Shown: positions 32,880-42,516, counted from the stretch's first letter. The stretch: DNA of 64,000 nucleotides from CAYJAZ01 sp964368455 (GCA_964368455.1 CAYJAZ010000008.1:1-64000), one strand, 5' to 3'. Numbers and translations: made by a program. The notes: generated by a model not told the origin, from the sequence alone.

Positions 32880-33836
32880 TTATTCCCAAACAAGTAATGG
32901 TGTTGAATTGTAGGTTTTTAGATATCTTTCTGAGAATTGACTTGCAGTGAACACATGTTCTTGCGTTCCATTTTGTTCAACACAAAATGAAGCAACTACA
33001 GTAGCAATTTTTGCTGCATCAATTATTTCAAGTCCAGAATGTAAAGCTTTAATTAAGCCTGCTCTATAGGCATCTCCACAACCTGTTGGATCTACAACTT
33101 TATCTGGCTGTGCTGGTTTGACATAATAAGGCTGTGCGTATTCTTTTGATTCTATAGATGAACCTTTTTCGCCTAAAGTTGTGATAACAAGAGGAACTAT
33201 GTCTAATAATTGTTCTTTGGTTAGATTAAGTGCTTTCATAATTTTGGCTATTTCATAATCATTACCAATCAATATTGCACATGATTTAACCATCGTAAGC
33301 ATGTTTTCATCTGAAATAACAACTATTTGTTGGCCTGGATCAAAAATTGTTGGTACATTATTTTCATGAAAATGCAGAGTAAAATTGAGCATATCGTCTA
33401 AATTGCCAGGAGAAACAATAGCCCAATCTGTTTTTGGATCTGCTTTTGGATAAAAAGCAGGATTTACTTTATTTGTCATAGCTGCAGGAGAAAAAGCAGC
33501 TATTTGATTAGAGACTAAATCAGTTGTAAGATAGCAAGTTGCAGTAAAAGTAGTGTCATCGATATAGATATTATCAAGTGGAATCTCAAGTGCTTTTAAA
33601 GCAGAAGCGTAAAAAGCAAAATCTTTACCAACATAAGCATAGAGCATAGGTTTTTCTTTTAATAAAGCGAGATTATACGCAATATTTCCGCCTGTGCCTC
33701 CACGTCTTTCTAAAACATTATCAACCATAAAAGAAACATTAAGAATATGAAGTTTTTCTGGAAGAATTTGTTCCTCAAATTTGCCTGGATATGTCATTAT
33801 TCTATCGTATGCAACTGAACCTGAAATATGAATCAT
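32880..33836 (-). CDS. PfkB-family carbohydrate/adenosine kinase
   Basis: 318 aa. The N-terminal signature GGTGGNIAYNLALL binds substrate and DPTGCGDAYRAGLIKAL is the C-terminal PfkB signature with the catalytic Asp. The GSVAYDRIM start resembles adenosine kinase-like members of the family in deltaproteobacteria; the substrate (ribose, fructose phosphate or nucleoside) cannot be fixed from sequence. GGGG precedes the ATG. It stands alone, divergent from nth. Confidence 0.8.
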   Translation of the reverse strand: MIHISGSVAYDRIMTYPGKFEEQILPEKLHILNVSFMVDNVLERRGGTGGNIAYNLALLKEKPMLYAYVGKDFAFYASALKALEIPLDNIYIDDTTFTATCYLTTDLVSNQIAAFSPAAMTNKVNPAFYPKADPKTDWAIVSPGNLDDMLNFTLHFHENNVPTIFDPGQQIVVISDENMLTMVKSCAILIGNDYEIAKIMKALNLTKEQLLDIVPLVITTLGEKGSSIESKEYAQPYYVKPAQPDKVVDPTGCGDAYRAGLIKALHSGLEIIDAAKIATVVASFCVEQNGTQEHVFTASQFSERYLKTYNSTPLLVWE

Positions 33837-33855
33837 TTTATTTTCCCCTGTCTAT

Positions 33856-33883
33856 TTGACTTTGATATACTTTTTCTTATACT
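33856..33883 (+). promoter_or_regulatory. Sigma-70 promoter of nth
   Basis: TTGACT (-35, 33856-33861) and TATACT (-10, 33878-33883), 16-nt spacer, 93 nt upstream of the ATG. Confidence 0.65.
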
Positions 33884-33976
33884 AAAAGTGTATTACATTC
33901 TTCTTTTATAAGATACACAAAGATTAAATGAAATGCAACAAAATTCAAGTAAGAAGAATTCTTAAAGGGCTGTTTT

Positions 33977-34630
33977 ATGACGAAAAAAGAAAAAAAAATT
34001 CAAGCAAGTAAAACAATAGACTTACTCAATAAACGCTACCCCGTTCCAGAAACTTTACTCAATTCAAATTCGCCTTGGGAACTTTTAGTAGCAACAGTTC
34101 TCGCAGCACAATGCACCGATGCTAGAGTAAATAAGATAACACCAGCCTTATTTGAAAGATTCAAAACTGTAGAAGATTTTGCAAATGCAGATATAAAAGA
34201 AGTTGAAGAATACGTTAAATCAACTGGCTTTTATCATAACAAGGCTAAGAATATAGTTAATTGTGCTATAGAATTAGTCAATAATTTCAACTCAACTGTT
34301 CCTCAAACAATGGATGAATTAGTAAAATTACCAGGATTAGGACGAAAAACAGCAAATTGTGTTCTTTGCGGTGCATTTGGAATTAATCTTGGTATTGCAG
34401 TTGATACACATGTCAAAAGAATAGCCTATAGACTTGCTTTGACAAAGAATACTGATCCTGTGCAAGTGGAAAAAGATCTTCTAGATTTATTTGATGAAAG
34501 CGAATGGGGAAATGTGAACCATAAAATGGTTTGGTTTGGTAGACATGTCTGCGATGCAAAAAAACCTTTGTGTGCAGAATGTGAAATGCAAGAATTTTGC
34601 CCCAAAATAGGTGTTAAAGATAGACGTTAA
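33977..34630 (+). CDS. nth: Endonuclease III (DNA glycosylase/AP lyase)
   Basis: 217 aa, full length. It has the helix-hairpin-helix LPGLGRKTANCVLC with the catalytic Lys, the catalytic Asp in VDTHVKRI, and the 4Fe-4S ligands C-x6-C-x2-C-x5-C at the C-terminus (CDAKKPLCAECEMQEFC). It removes oxidised pyrimidines from DNA. GGGCTG precedes the ATG and a strong terminator follows. Confidence 0.95.
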   Translation: MTKKEKKIQASKTIDLLNKRYPVPETLLNSNSPWELLVATVLAAQCTDARVNKITPALFERFKTVEDFANADIKEVEEYVKSTGFYHNKAKNIVNCAIELVNNFNSTVPQTMDELVKLPGLGRKTANCVLCGAFGINLGIAVDTHVKRIAYRLALTKNTDPVQVEKDLLDLFDESEWGNVNHKMVWFGRHVCDAKKPLCAECEMQEFCPKIGVKDRR

Positions 34631-34641
34631 ATTTAAATAAA

Positions 34642-34672
34642 AAAAGCTCAGAATATTGTATTCTGAGCTTTT
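34642..34672. terminator. Bidirectional terminator between nth and the DUF362 gene
   Basis: A perfect 14-bp stem AAAAGCTCAGAATA (34642-34655) / TATTCTGAGCTTTT (34659-34672) with loop TTG. It has A5 before and T4 after, so it can act for both converging genes. Confidence 0.8.
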
Positions 34673-34681
34673 AGAAATTAT

Positions 34682-35797
34682 TTACATAGTAATCAATTCA
34701 TAATCCATTGAACCAATACCGATTTTTTCAGAATGTTCTAATTGTGAACGCCAATTTGTTGTTGGATGAACAGCTTTAAAGTGATCGCCAATTTGTCCAT
34801 GTGAACATCCGCAATCATTTAAAGCACTTGTACCAATAGCTGGTGCAGCATTAACAGCATCAATACAGGCTTTATCAAGTGCAACAGGATCAAAAGAAGC
34901 GAACATTCCAATGTCAGGAACTAAAGCAGCATCATTTTCAGCATGGCAATCGCAATAAGGCGAAACTTGGTTGACTATAGAAATATGGAAATGCGGACGA
35001 TCTTGAATAACAGCTTTTGTGTATTCAGCCATACGAGCATTTAAAGTATCTGAATTTGCATCAAATGGTGCATTGATAGCATCAAAGTTACAAACACCCA
35101 TGCAACGTCCACAACCAAGACATTTGTCATGATCAATAGTAGCTTTTTTCTCGCTTACACTGATAGCAGAGTGAGCACAATATTGTGTACAAACTTTACA
35201 GCCCACACATTTATTATGATCTACAGTAGGTTTGCCATCACTGTGCATATCCATTTTTCCTGCCCTACTACCACAACCCATGCCAATATTCTTGATAGCA
35301 CCGCCAAAACCAGTCATTTCATGGCCTTTGAAATGTGAAAGAGAAATAAAAACATCTGCATCCATTATTGCTCTACCAATTTTTGCAGATTTAAAATATG
35401 TACAATTTTCTAATGGCACATCTACATCGTCAGTTCCCTTTAAACCATCGCCAATAAGAATATGACAACCAGTAGAAAAAGGAGTGTAACCATTTTCATA
35501 AGCAGCTGTGATGTGTTCTAAAGCATCTTTTCTTCTGCCTACATAAAGAGTGTTACAATCTGTTAAAAATGGCAATCCACCAAGACTTTTAACTTTATCA
35601 GCCACAACTTTAGAAAAATTTGGACGTAGGAAAGAAAGATTTCCTGGTTCGCCAAAGTGAATTTTGATTGCAACATATTTATTTTGCATATCTATTTCTT
35701 GAATTCCTGCTTTTTTTAATAGCTTATCAAGCTTCTCTAAAAGAGAGGTTCCAACTCTGCAACGCATATCAGTAAAATAAACTTTTGATTTAGACAT
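34682..35797 (-). CDS. DUF362-family protein with two 4Fe-4S clusters
   Basis: 371 aa from the second ATG (35797), because GGAG lies in front of it and inside the longer alternative. The DUF362 core spans residues 1 to about 185 and then resumes, with a bacterial ferredoxin-type insert at about 190-235 (CVGCKVCTQYC and CLGCGRCMGVC, each followed by Pro-free spacing). DUF362 proteins are anaerobe-specific and of unknown function, possibly redox or Fe-S carriers. The gene stands alone. Confidence 0.85.
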   Translation of the reverse strand: MSKSKVYFTDMRCRVGTSLLEKLDKLLKKAGIQEIDMQNKYVAIKIHFGEPGNLSFLRPNFSKVVADKVKSLGGLPFLTDCNTLYVGRRKDALEHITAAYENGYTPFSTGCHILIGDGLKGTDDVDVPLENCTYFKSAKIGRAIMDADVFISLSHFKGHEMTGFGGAIKNIGMGCGSRAGKMDMHSDGKPTVDHNKCVGCKVCTQYCAHSAISVSEKKATIDHDKCLGCGRCMGVCNFDAINAPFDANSDTLNARMAEYTKAVIQDRPHFHISIVNQVSPYCDCHAENDAALVPDIGMFASFDPVALDKACIDAVNAAPAIGTSALNDCGCSHGQIGDHFKAVHPTTNWRSQLEHSEKIGIGSMDYELITM

Positions 35798-36005
35798 ATA
35801 TATCTCCATAAATGTTAAAAAATAGTTATCTATATATAGTTTAATTAAATTAGATTGTAAAGAAGTTATAAAATTTTTTTTGAAAAAAGTTTGTTTGCTT
35901 TTTCATATAAATTTTAAATAATTATATTATTTCAATAAATTGATATAAAGTATTGTATAAATTGTTTTTTATAAAAAAATTGATATTATATAGATATTAA
36001 AAAAC

Positions 36006-36033
36006 TTGCTATATTTTGCATTAATGTTAATAT
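36006..36033 (+). promoter_or_regulatory. Possible promoter of the malic enzyme gene
   Basis: TTGCTA (36006-36011) and TAATAT with a 16-nt spacer (36028-36033) lie 38 nt upstream of the ATG. The rest of the 261-nt divergent gap is A/T-rich with nothing else recognised. Confidence 0.4.
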
Positions 36034-36070
36034 TCATGAAATTTATTTGTAATTTTAAAAGGAGCATAAA

Positions 36071-37381
36071 ATGTCCTCATTTACTAAAGAAGACGCACTT
36101 AATTATCACGAATTTCCACGTCAAGGTAAACTTGAAATATTTCCTGTTAAACCTTGTGCTAATCAATTAGATCTTTCATTAGCTTATTCACCAGGTGTTG
36201 CTGAGCCATGCCTTGAGATCAAAGAAAATCCACAAGCAGCTTATAAATATACAGGCAAGGGAAATTTAGTTGGCGTTGTTACTAACGGCTCTGCTGTTTT
36301 AGGACTTGGTAATATAGGTGCATTAGCGGCAAAACCTGTTATGGAAGGTAAAGCAATTTTATTCAAAAAATTTGCTGATGTAGATGCTTATGATATAAAT
36401 TTAAATTGTACAGATCCTGATAAAATTATAGAGATAGTTAAAGCTTTAGAACCTACTTTTGGTGGTATAAACCTTGAAGATATCAAAGCTCCGGAATGTT
36501 TTTACATTGAAGAAACACTTATTGAAGAAATGAATATCCCTGTTTTCCACGACGATCAACACGGCACAGCTGTTATTTCTGGTGCTGGGCTTATCAATGC
36601 TGCTGAAATTGCGAATAAGAAAATCGAAGACATGAAAATTGTTGTCGTTGGTGCTGGTGCAGCAGGTATAGCTTGTTCAAAATTCTATGTTTCACTTGGT
36701 GTTGATCCAAAAAATATCTATATGTTTGATTCTCAAGGATTAATCACCAAAGACAGACAAAATCTTAATAAATATAAAGCCATGTTCGCACAAGAAAAAA
36801 GTGCTGATTTAGCTGCTTGTATGAAGAATGCTGATATGTTTTTAGGTCTTTCTAAAAAAGATTTACTCTCAAAAGATATGGTTAAGAGTATGAATACTCA
36901 GCCTATTTTATTTGCATGTGCAAATCCAAATCCTGAAATCCCATACCCTGATGCTAAAGAAGCAAGACCAGATTGTATGATGGGAACAGGCCGTTCAGAC
37001 TATCCAAATCAAGTAAATAATGTTTCTGGCTTTCCATATATCTTTAGAGGAGCTTTAGATGTTGGAGCTAAAAAAATCAATGAAGCTATGAAGATAGCCG
37101 CGGCAAAAAGTATTGCTGAACTTGCTAAACTTCCTGTACCAGCAGAAATTGAAGCAGCTTATAATGGTAGAAAGTTCTCTTATGGCCCAGAATATATTAT
37201 TCCAACTCCTTTTGATCCAAGACTACTCACAGAAACTTCTGCAGCTGTAGCAAAAGCAGCTATGGAAACAAAGGTTGCAACAAATCCTCTAAATGACATT
37301 GAAGCCTATAAAAAATCCTTAGAAATAAGAGTTCAAAAATTAAATCAAAGAGTTCAATTTATTACTGATAGTTATAAATAA
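36071..37381 (+). CDS. Malic enzyme (NAD(P)-dependent, decarboxylating)
   Basis: 436 aa, the short bacterial form without a phosphotransacetylase domain. Motifs: LAYSPGVAEPC with the catalytic Tyr, the metal-binding VFHDDQHGTAV, and a Rossmann GAGAAGIACSKF. It converts malate to pyruvate and CO2 with reduction of NAD(P). AAGGAG precedes the ATG. A good terminator follows. Cofactor preference cannot be read. Confidence 0.92.
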   Translation: MSSFTKEDALNYHEFPRQGKLEIFPVKPCANQLDLSLAYSPGVAEPCLEIKENPQAAYKYTGKGNLVGVVTNGSAVLGLGNIGALAAKPVMEGKAILFKKFADVDAYDINLNCTDPDKIIEIVKALEPTFGGINLEDIKAPECFYIEETLIEEMNIPVFHDDQHGTAVISGAGLINAAEIANKKIEDMKIVVVGAGAAGIACSKFYVSLGVDPKNIYMFDSQGLITKDRQNLNKYKAMFAQEKSADLAACMKNADMFLGLSKKDLLSKDMVKSMNTQPILFACANPNPEIPYPDAKEARPDCMMGTGRSDYPNQVNNVSGFPYIFRGALDVGAKKINEAMKIAAAKSIAELAKLPVPAEIEAAYNGRKFSYGPEYIIPTPFDPRLLTETSAAVAKAAMETKVATNPLNDIEAYKKSLEIRVQKLNQRVQFITDSYK

Positions 37382-37393
37382 TTCTATAAAATA

Positions 37394-37430
37394 AAAAATC
37401 CCTTGAAATTTCTTTTCAAGGGATTTTTTT
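37394..37430 (+). terminator. Terminator of the malic enzyme gene
   Basis: 15-bp stem AAAAATCCCTTGAAA (37394-37408) / TTTCAAGGGATTTTT (37414-37428) followed by more T. Confidence 0.85.
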
Positions 37431-37504
37431 ATTTTTTATACTAAAAGTGTTTTCTTGTGCTTTTTTTGCCTTTTTGCTATATTTGCACAACAAAAGGAGA
37501 ATGT

Positions 37505-38416
37505 ATGTCAGTGTTAAAATTGAAATATGAAGCATGGATTAAAGCTATGCGTTTTCGCTCATTACCCTTGTCTTTGTCTGGACTTGTTTTAGGTGCTGCT
37601 TTAGCTTCTTATCAAGGTTTTTTTTCTGGAAAAATCTTTTTATTTTCTGTAATTACAGGTGTCTTACTTCAAATACTTTCTGATTTTGCAAATGATTATG
37701 GCGATGATGTTAAAGGCACTGATGACGAAACAAGGCTTGGCCCACGAAGGGCTTTAGCAACAAAGGTTCTTACACAAAAAGAAATGCTTTTTGGCATCAA
37801 ACTCACTATTTTACTCATCATTATTTTTGGTTTGGCTATGATTTATACAGCCTTTGAAAAAGATGTTTATAAAGCTCTTTTCTTCTTTTTCTTAGGTGCA
37901 GCAGCTGTTTATGCTGCCATAAAATACACTATGGGCAAAAATCCTTACGGTTATAAAGCACAAGGCGATTATTATGTCTTTATTTTCTTTGGACTAGTTG
38001 CTGTTATTGGCTCTAATTATCTTTATACAAAGGAATTATCTTTTTTAACTATCATTCCAGCTATTTGTGCAGGTTGTTTGTCTACTGCAGTATTAAATAT
38101 TAATAATATTAGAGATATGAAAGGCGACGCTCTTCACGGCAAAATGACTATAGCCTTAAAATTAGGAGAAAAGAATGCAAGATTGTATCAATTATTTTTA
38201 GTTTTTTCTTCGCTTATTCTTTGGACAATCTTTCTACTACTCTATTTTCCTTTGTCTAGTCTTTGCATTCTTCTTGTCTATATATTATTGATAAAAAGTG
38301 CTTTTACAGTTTATATTTCACGTGATCACACTCTTATAGACAAGCAATTGAAAGTAACTGCTTTATCAACTTCTTTACTTCATTTGCTTTTATCTTTATA
38401 TTTTATTTATCATTAA
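37505..38416 (+). CDS. menA: 1,4-Dihydroxy-2-naphthoate prenyltransferase (MenA-like UbiA family)
   Basis: 303 aa from ATG at 37505, which follows AAAGGAG directly; upstream in-frame codons are spurious. It has multiple membrane helices and both UbiA aspartate-rich motifs: NDYGDDVKGTDD and NNIRDMKGDALHGK. It prenylates DHNA in menaquinone synthesis. The adjacent ubiE/menG gene, which acts in the next step, converges on it with a 1-nt gap, supporting the assignment. Other UbiA enzymes remain possible. Confidence 0.8.
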   Translation: MSVLKLKYEAWIKAMRFRSLPLSLSGLVLGAALASYQGFFSGKIFLFSVITGVLLQILSDFANDYGDDVKGTDDETRLGPRRALATKVLTQKEMLFGIKLTILLIIIFGLAMIYTAFEKDVYKALFFFFLGAAAVYAAIKYTMGKNPYGYKAQGDYYVFIFFGLVAVIGSNYLYTKELSFLTIIPAICAGCLSTAVLNINNIRDMKGDALHGKMTIALKLGEKNARLYQLFLVFSSLILWTIFLLLYFPLSSLCILLVYILLIKSAFTVYISRDHTLIDKQLKVTALSTSLLHLLLSLYFIYH

Positions 38417-38417
38417 T

Positions 38418-39098
38418 TTAGTCTTGTGACTTAATCGCTATATAATGATTTGAAATACCAAAGGTTTGTTCTTTATGTTGCACAAAATCAAAGCCAGCTT
38501 CTTTTAGTTCTTGAATGAAATTTTCTGGCGAAGGAAAAGCTTTTATTGAATCAGCAAGATAGGTATACATTTCTTCGTTTTTAGTAAAATATTTTACAAT
38601 CTTAGGCATGACTTTTGTAAGATAGAAATTGTATACATTTGAAATAATAGGTTTTGTTACTGGGGAAAATTCAAGTATACACAATTGCCCGCCCACACAA
38701 AGCACTCTATGCATTTCTTTTAATGCTTTTGCTCTATTCTCAACATTTCTTATGCCATAAGCGATTGTAACTGCGTCAAATGTATTATTTTCAAAGGGAA
38801 TTTCTTCAGCATTAATGACTTGAGTTTTGATTCTAGTTATTTGGTCATTTTTTAATTTTGTTTTACCAAATTCAAGCATTTCTTCTGCAATATCACCAGC
38901 TACTATCTCAATATTCTTGTGTTTTTTTGCTAATGCAATGCTTACATCAAGTGTGCCTGCTGCCATATCTAATATTTTAAATGTTTTTCCAAGAATAATT
39001 CTGTCTACAAGGCAATATCTCCAGTAGAAATCGACACAAAAAGATAATATGTGGTTAAGCTTATCGTATTCTTTAGAAATAGAATTAAATTTTGTCAT
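38418..39098 (-). CDS. menG: UbiE/MenG-type quinone methyltransferase
   Basis: 226 aa. It has FNSISKEYDKLNHILSF and the SAM-binding DMAAGTLDVSIALA, then the UbiE signature YGIRNVENRAKALKEMHRVL. The first half lacks about 20 residues of the usual N-terminus, but the core is complete. It methylates demethylmenaquinone. GAGG precedes the ATG. Its stop is next to that of menA on the other strand. Confidence 0.88.
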   Translation of the reverse strand: MTKFNSISKEYDKLNHILSFCVDFYWRYCLVDRIILGKTFKILDMAAGTLDVSIALAKKHKNIEIVAGDIAEEMLEFGKTKLKNDQITRIKTQVINAEEIPFENNTFDAVTIAYGIRNVENRAKALKEMHRVLCVGGQLCILEFSPVTKPIISNVYNFYLTKVMPKIVKYFTKNEEMYTYLADSIKAFPSPENFIQELKEAGFDFVQHKEQTFGISNHYIAIKSQD

Positions 39099-39154
39099 TT
39101 TTTCCTCTTTTTTATGTCTAATATTTATTTTTTTTAACTTTTACAAATTAAAAA

Positions 39155-39194
39155 GTCAAGAAAAATAAGATTAGAATAATACTCTTTTCTTGAC
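39155..39194. promoter_or_regulatory. Inverted repeat overlapping the purine permease promoter
   Basis: GTCAAGAAAA (39155-39164) and TTTTCTTGAC (39185-39194) form a perfect 10-bp inverted repeat with a 20-nt centre; the right arm overlaps the -35 box at 39190. A repressor site is a natural reading; a reverse-strand terminator is the alternative. Confidence 0.4.
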
Positions 39195-39218
39195 TTTAGA
39201 TTTGTATGTATATATATT
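39190..39218 (+). promoter_or_regulatory. Sigma-70 promoter of the purine permease gene
   Basis: TTGACT (-35, 39190-39195) and TATATT (-10, 39213-39218), 17-nt spacer. Two TTCACAC repeats follow at 39220 and 39231. Confidence 0.6.
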
Positions 39219-39255
39219 TTTCACACCAAATTCACACTAAAATTGAGGATACAAC

Positions 39256-40560
39256 ATGTCAAATTTGTCTTCTTTCTTCAAAATTGAAGAGCGTGGATCA
39301 AACTTCAAAACTGAATTAATAGCTGGTTTAACTACATTTATGAGTATGTCATACATACTTGCTGTTGCGCCAAATATTCTTTCAATTGCGGGTATGGATT
39401 CACTTTCTGTTTTTGCAGCAACAGCTATTTCAGCAGCTATCACAACAACTATTATGGCTTTTTTAGCAAATCTTCCTGTGGCACTTGCTCCAGGTATGGG
39501 TATATTAGCCTACTTTACTTTTTCAGTTGTACTTGGTGATGGACACTCTTGGCAAAGTGCTTTAGCAGCTGTTTTCATAGCAGGTGTTATTTTCTTAGTG
39601 CTTTCATTAACAAATTTTAGACAGGCAATTTTCAACTGTATTCCAATTGAACTAAAATACGCTATATCAGCTGGTATTGGCTTATTTATTGCTTTTATTG
39701 GCTTTCAATCAAGTGGAATTATTGTAAATAGTGATGCAACTTTAGTGACAATGGGCGATCTCACTCAACCAGGTTCCCTGCTCACTCTTATAGGACTTGC
39801 AATAACTTCAGTTCTTTATGTTTATAATGTATCTGGTGCTCTTTTGATTGGTATGATAATTACAACACTTATTGGTATTCCTCTTGGCGTGACTGATACA
39901 TCTAAATTAGTAGAAGCTTCTTTCTTCACTTTCCCAAGTTTTGATAAAACTTTTATGCAATTTGATTTCTCAAATATCATTTCTTTAGATATGCTTCTCA
40001 TTATCTTTACCTTTTTCTTAATCAATCTTTTTGATACTTTAGGAACATTGGTAGGCGTAGCTTCAAAAGGTAATTTATTAGACAAAAAAGGCCAATTGCC
40101 TGAAGCAAAAAGTGCTTTTCTTACAGATGCAATTGGAACTGTTTTAGGTGCTATTCTTGGTGTTTCTACTGTAACCTCTTATGTTGAAAGTACATCTGGT
40201 ATCACAGCTGGCGGAAGAACAGGTCTTACAGCCTTAGTTGTTGCTGTATTATTTGCATTATCATTATTTTTAGCTCCTCTATTCTTACTTATTCCATCGC
40301 AAGCAACAGCTCCTGCCCTCATTATTGTTGGTTTATTTATGCTTTCATCTGTAGTAAATATTAATTTCCTTAATTTCACAATTGGTATTCCAGCTTTCTT
40401 AACAATTATTGGTATGCCACTTACTTATAGTGTTGCTTATAGTATTGGTTGGGGAATTATTTCTTATGTATTCCTTATGCTTGTACAAGGTAAAATCAAA
40501 GAATTACACCCAATTATTTACTTTGTTTGTGCTATGTTTATCTGGCGATTTGTTAGTTAG
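39256..40560 (+). CDS. NCS2-family purine permease (AzgA/GhxP-type)
   Basis: 434 aa with about 13-14 membrane segments. The start FKIEERGSNFKTELIAGLTTFMSMSYIL is typical of the AzgA (adenine/guanine/hypoxanthine) branch of NCS2, and the later GGRTGLTAL and DTLGTLVGVA motifs are conserved. It imports purine bases by proton symport. GAGG precedes the ATG. A terminator follows. No purine riboswitch is visible upstream. Confidence 0.88.
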   Translation: MSNLSSFFKIEERGSNFKTELIAGLTTFMSMSYILAVAPNILSIAGMDSLSVFAATAISAAITTTIMAFLANLPVALAPGMGILAYFTFSVVLGDGHSWQSALAAVFIAGVIFLVLSLTNFRQAIFNCIPIELKYAISAGIGLFIAFIGFQSSGIIVNSDATLVTMGDLTQPGSLLTLIGLAITSVLYVYNVSGALLIGMIITTLIGIPLGVTDTSKLVEASFFTFPSFDKTFMQFDFSNIISLDMLLIIFTFFLINLFDTLGTLVGVASKGNLLDKKGQLPEAKSAFLTDAIGTVLGAILGVSTVTSYVESTSGITAGGRTGLTALVVAVLFALSLFLAPLFLLIPSQATAPALIIVGLFMLSSVVNINFLNFTIGIPAFLTIIGMPLTYSVAYSIGWGIISYVFLMLVQGKIKELHPIIYFVCAMFIWRFVS

Positions 40561-40581
40561 ACTATAATAAATATTGGTATA

Positions 40582-40610
40582 AAAACTGCTGTTATCAGCA
40601 GTTTTTTTTT
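40582..40610 (+). terminator. Terminator of the purine permease gene
   Basis: Stem AAAACTGCTG (40582-40591) / CAGCAGTTTT (40596-40605), loop TTAT, then T9 in all. Confidence 0.85.
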
Positions 40611-40727
40611 GCCTTTTAAATAAAATATTCTTTAAAATTAATGCTTTAAATTTAAACTTTATCTTTATGTAAAATCAGTGTATACTAAAAAAAATATCTA
40701 TTTTATTTAGTAAAAAGAGAGATAATT

Positions 40728-41213
40728 ATGCAGAACAATCAAGATTTAAAAGAAGAGAAAGGACAATTTGAAGAATTAACAAGCCAAGCATGGGAAATAA
40801 TTCTCACATCAATTCAAGATCTTAAAGATAATAAACACACTTTTAGTGAAATTGCTCAAAATCTTGGAATCAAGAATCGTTCTTTAGTTTGTGAATGGCT
40901 CAATAAAAAAAGAGAGCTTCCATTAGCTTCTATTGCTTCAATGTTGCATTATCTTGATTTTTTTGGCTATGCTATTTGTGGAAATAAAATAGTAAAAAAA
41001 GACGAAATCTCAACAAGTAAGAAAATAGAAAAAAATATACTAGAAAAAAAATGCTGCACAAAAACTGATATTTCAAATGAAGAGACAGAACACTTACACA
41101 AACAAATTCATGATCTTAAATTAAGAAATCTTGCCTTGCAAGAAATAATTATTTCTTCTTTAGATTCTAAGAAATTAAAAAAAGCGGTAAAAAAAGAAGA
41201 TAAAGTCAAATAA
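40728..41213 (+). CDS. Small helix-turn-helix protein with coiled-coil tail
   Basis: 161 aa. Residues about 35-65 read as a helix-turn-helix (TFSEIAQNLGIKNRSLVCEWLNKKR). A polar Lys/Glu-rich linker follows and then a coiled coil (about residues 125-150). AGAGAG precedes the ATG. It is between the permease and dapL and has its own terminator. A DNA-binding regulator seems likely, but no family is recognised. Confidence 0.65.
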   Translation: MQNNQDLKEEKGQFEELTSQAWEIILTSIQDLKDNKHTFSEIAQNLGIKNRSLVCEWLNKKRELPLASIASMLHYLDFFGYAICGNKIVKKDEISTSKKIEKNILEKKCCTKTDISNEETEHLHKQIHDLKLRNLALQEIIISSLDSKKLKKAVKKEDKVK

Positions 41214-41232
41214 TAAAATAAAAATTTTATAC

Positions 41233-41270
41233 AAAAAAAGGGATGTTTTTCATAAAGCATCCCTTTAATT
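41233..41270. terminator. Bidirectional terminator between the HTH gene and dapL
   Basis: Stem AAAGGGATG (41237-41245) / CATCCCTTT (41258-41266). T-rich runs lie on both sides, with T7 on the reverse strand just past the dapL stop. Confidence 0.8.
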
Positions 41271-41289
41271 TTTATATAATTTAATGTTT

Positions 41290-42516
41290 TTATTTCAATA
41301 TATTAGAAATACGTTCTAATGCTATGTCAATATTTTTGCTATTAGCAAAAGCAGTCAAGCGAACATAACCTTCGCCACTTAGTCCAAAACCAACGCCTGG
41401 AGTTGAAACAATATGTGCTTTATCTAGAAGCATTTGGAAGAAATCCCAAGATTTCATATTATTAGGTGTTGCTATCCAAATATAAGGTGCATGTTCGCCG
41501 CCATAAACCTCAAGTCCTAATTCTTTGAGAGTATTGCGAATTTTTTTAGCATTAGACATGTAAATTTCAACCATAGCAGAAATTTCTTTTTGTCCATCTT
41601 CAGAAAAAACAGCTTCAGCAGCTTTTTGAACAATATATGGGCAGCCATTAAACTTTGTTGTTTGGCGTCTATTCCACATATCTCTGAGTGAAAATTCTCT
41701 ACCTTGATTATCATAGCCTTTAACACTAGCCGGAACTACTGCATAGCCACATCTTAAGCCTGTAAAACCAGCAGTTTTTGAAAAAGATCTAAATTCAATT
41801 GCAACATCTTTTGCTCCTTCAATTTCATAAATGGAACGTGGGAGTGCTGGATCTTGAATAAAGGCTTCATAAGCGGCATCATAAAGAATAATTGCATTAT
41901 TTTCGCGAGCATAATCTACCCAAACTTTTAAATCTTCCTTTGTAAGCATGCTTCCAGTTGGATTGTTTGGATAACATAAGTAAATAACATCAACTTTTTC
42001 ACTTGGTAATTGAGGAACAAAATTATTTTCTTTCACACAAGGAAGATAGACTAAATTCGACCATTGCGAACCATTCCATTTTCCTGCTCTACCACTCATT
42101 GCATTAGAATCAACATATACAGGATAGACAGGATCTGTCACAGCTATTTTACAGTCAGCTCCAAAAAGTTCTTGGAAATTTCCAATATCACTTTTTGCAC
42201 CGTCTGAAACGAAAATATCGTCTGAGCTTATATCTAAACCTTTATCAGTATAATAAAATTTAGCTATTTTTTCACGTAAAAAAGCATAGCCTTGTTCTGG
42301 GCCATAACCTTTAAAACTTTCTGCAACAGCCATTTCATCAACAGCAGCATGTAAAGCTTTAATCACAGCTGGACACAAGGCCTGTGTGACATCGCCAATA
42401 CCTAAACTAATAACATTTGCATCTTTATTAGCATCTTTAAAAGCAGCAACTCTTTTTGCTATATCTGAAAATAAATAAGAGGCTGGAAAGTCGCAATAAT
42501 TTTCATTAATCTTCAT
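41290..42516 (-). CDS. dapL: LL-diaminopimelate aminotransferase
   Basis: 408 aa from ATG at 42516 (AAGGAA upstream; a TTG 15 nt earlier is spurious). The PLP lysine is in SFSKTAGFTGLRCGY. The start INENYCDFPASYLFSDIAKRV and the length match DapL rather than other aspartate aminotransferases. It converts tetrahydrodipicolinate to LL-DAP in one step and bypasses DapD/C/E. The start overlaps the end of dapF by 11 nt, so both are coupled. Confidence 0.92.
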   Translation of the reverse strand: MKINENYCDFPASYLFSDIAKRVAAFKDANKDANVISLGIGDVTQALCPAVIKALHAAVDEMAVAESFKGYGPEQGYAFLREKIAKFYYTDKGLDISSDDIFVSDGAKSDIGNFQELFGADCKIAVTDPVYPVYVDSNAMSGRAGKWNGSQWSNLVYLPCVKENNFVPQLPSEKVDVIYLCYPNNPTGSMLTKEDLKVWVDYARENNAIILYDAAYEAFIQDPALPRSIYEIEGAKDVAIEFRSFSKTAGFTGLRCGYAVVPASVKGYDNQGREFSLRDMWNRRQTTKFNGCPYIVQKAAEAVFSEDGQKEISAMVEIYMSNAKKIRNTLKELGLEVYGGEHAPYIWIATPNNMKSWDFFQMLLDKAHIVSTPGVGFGLSGEGYVRLTAFANSKNIDIALERISNILK

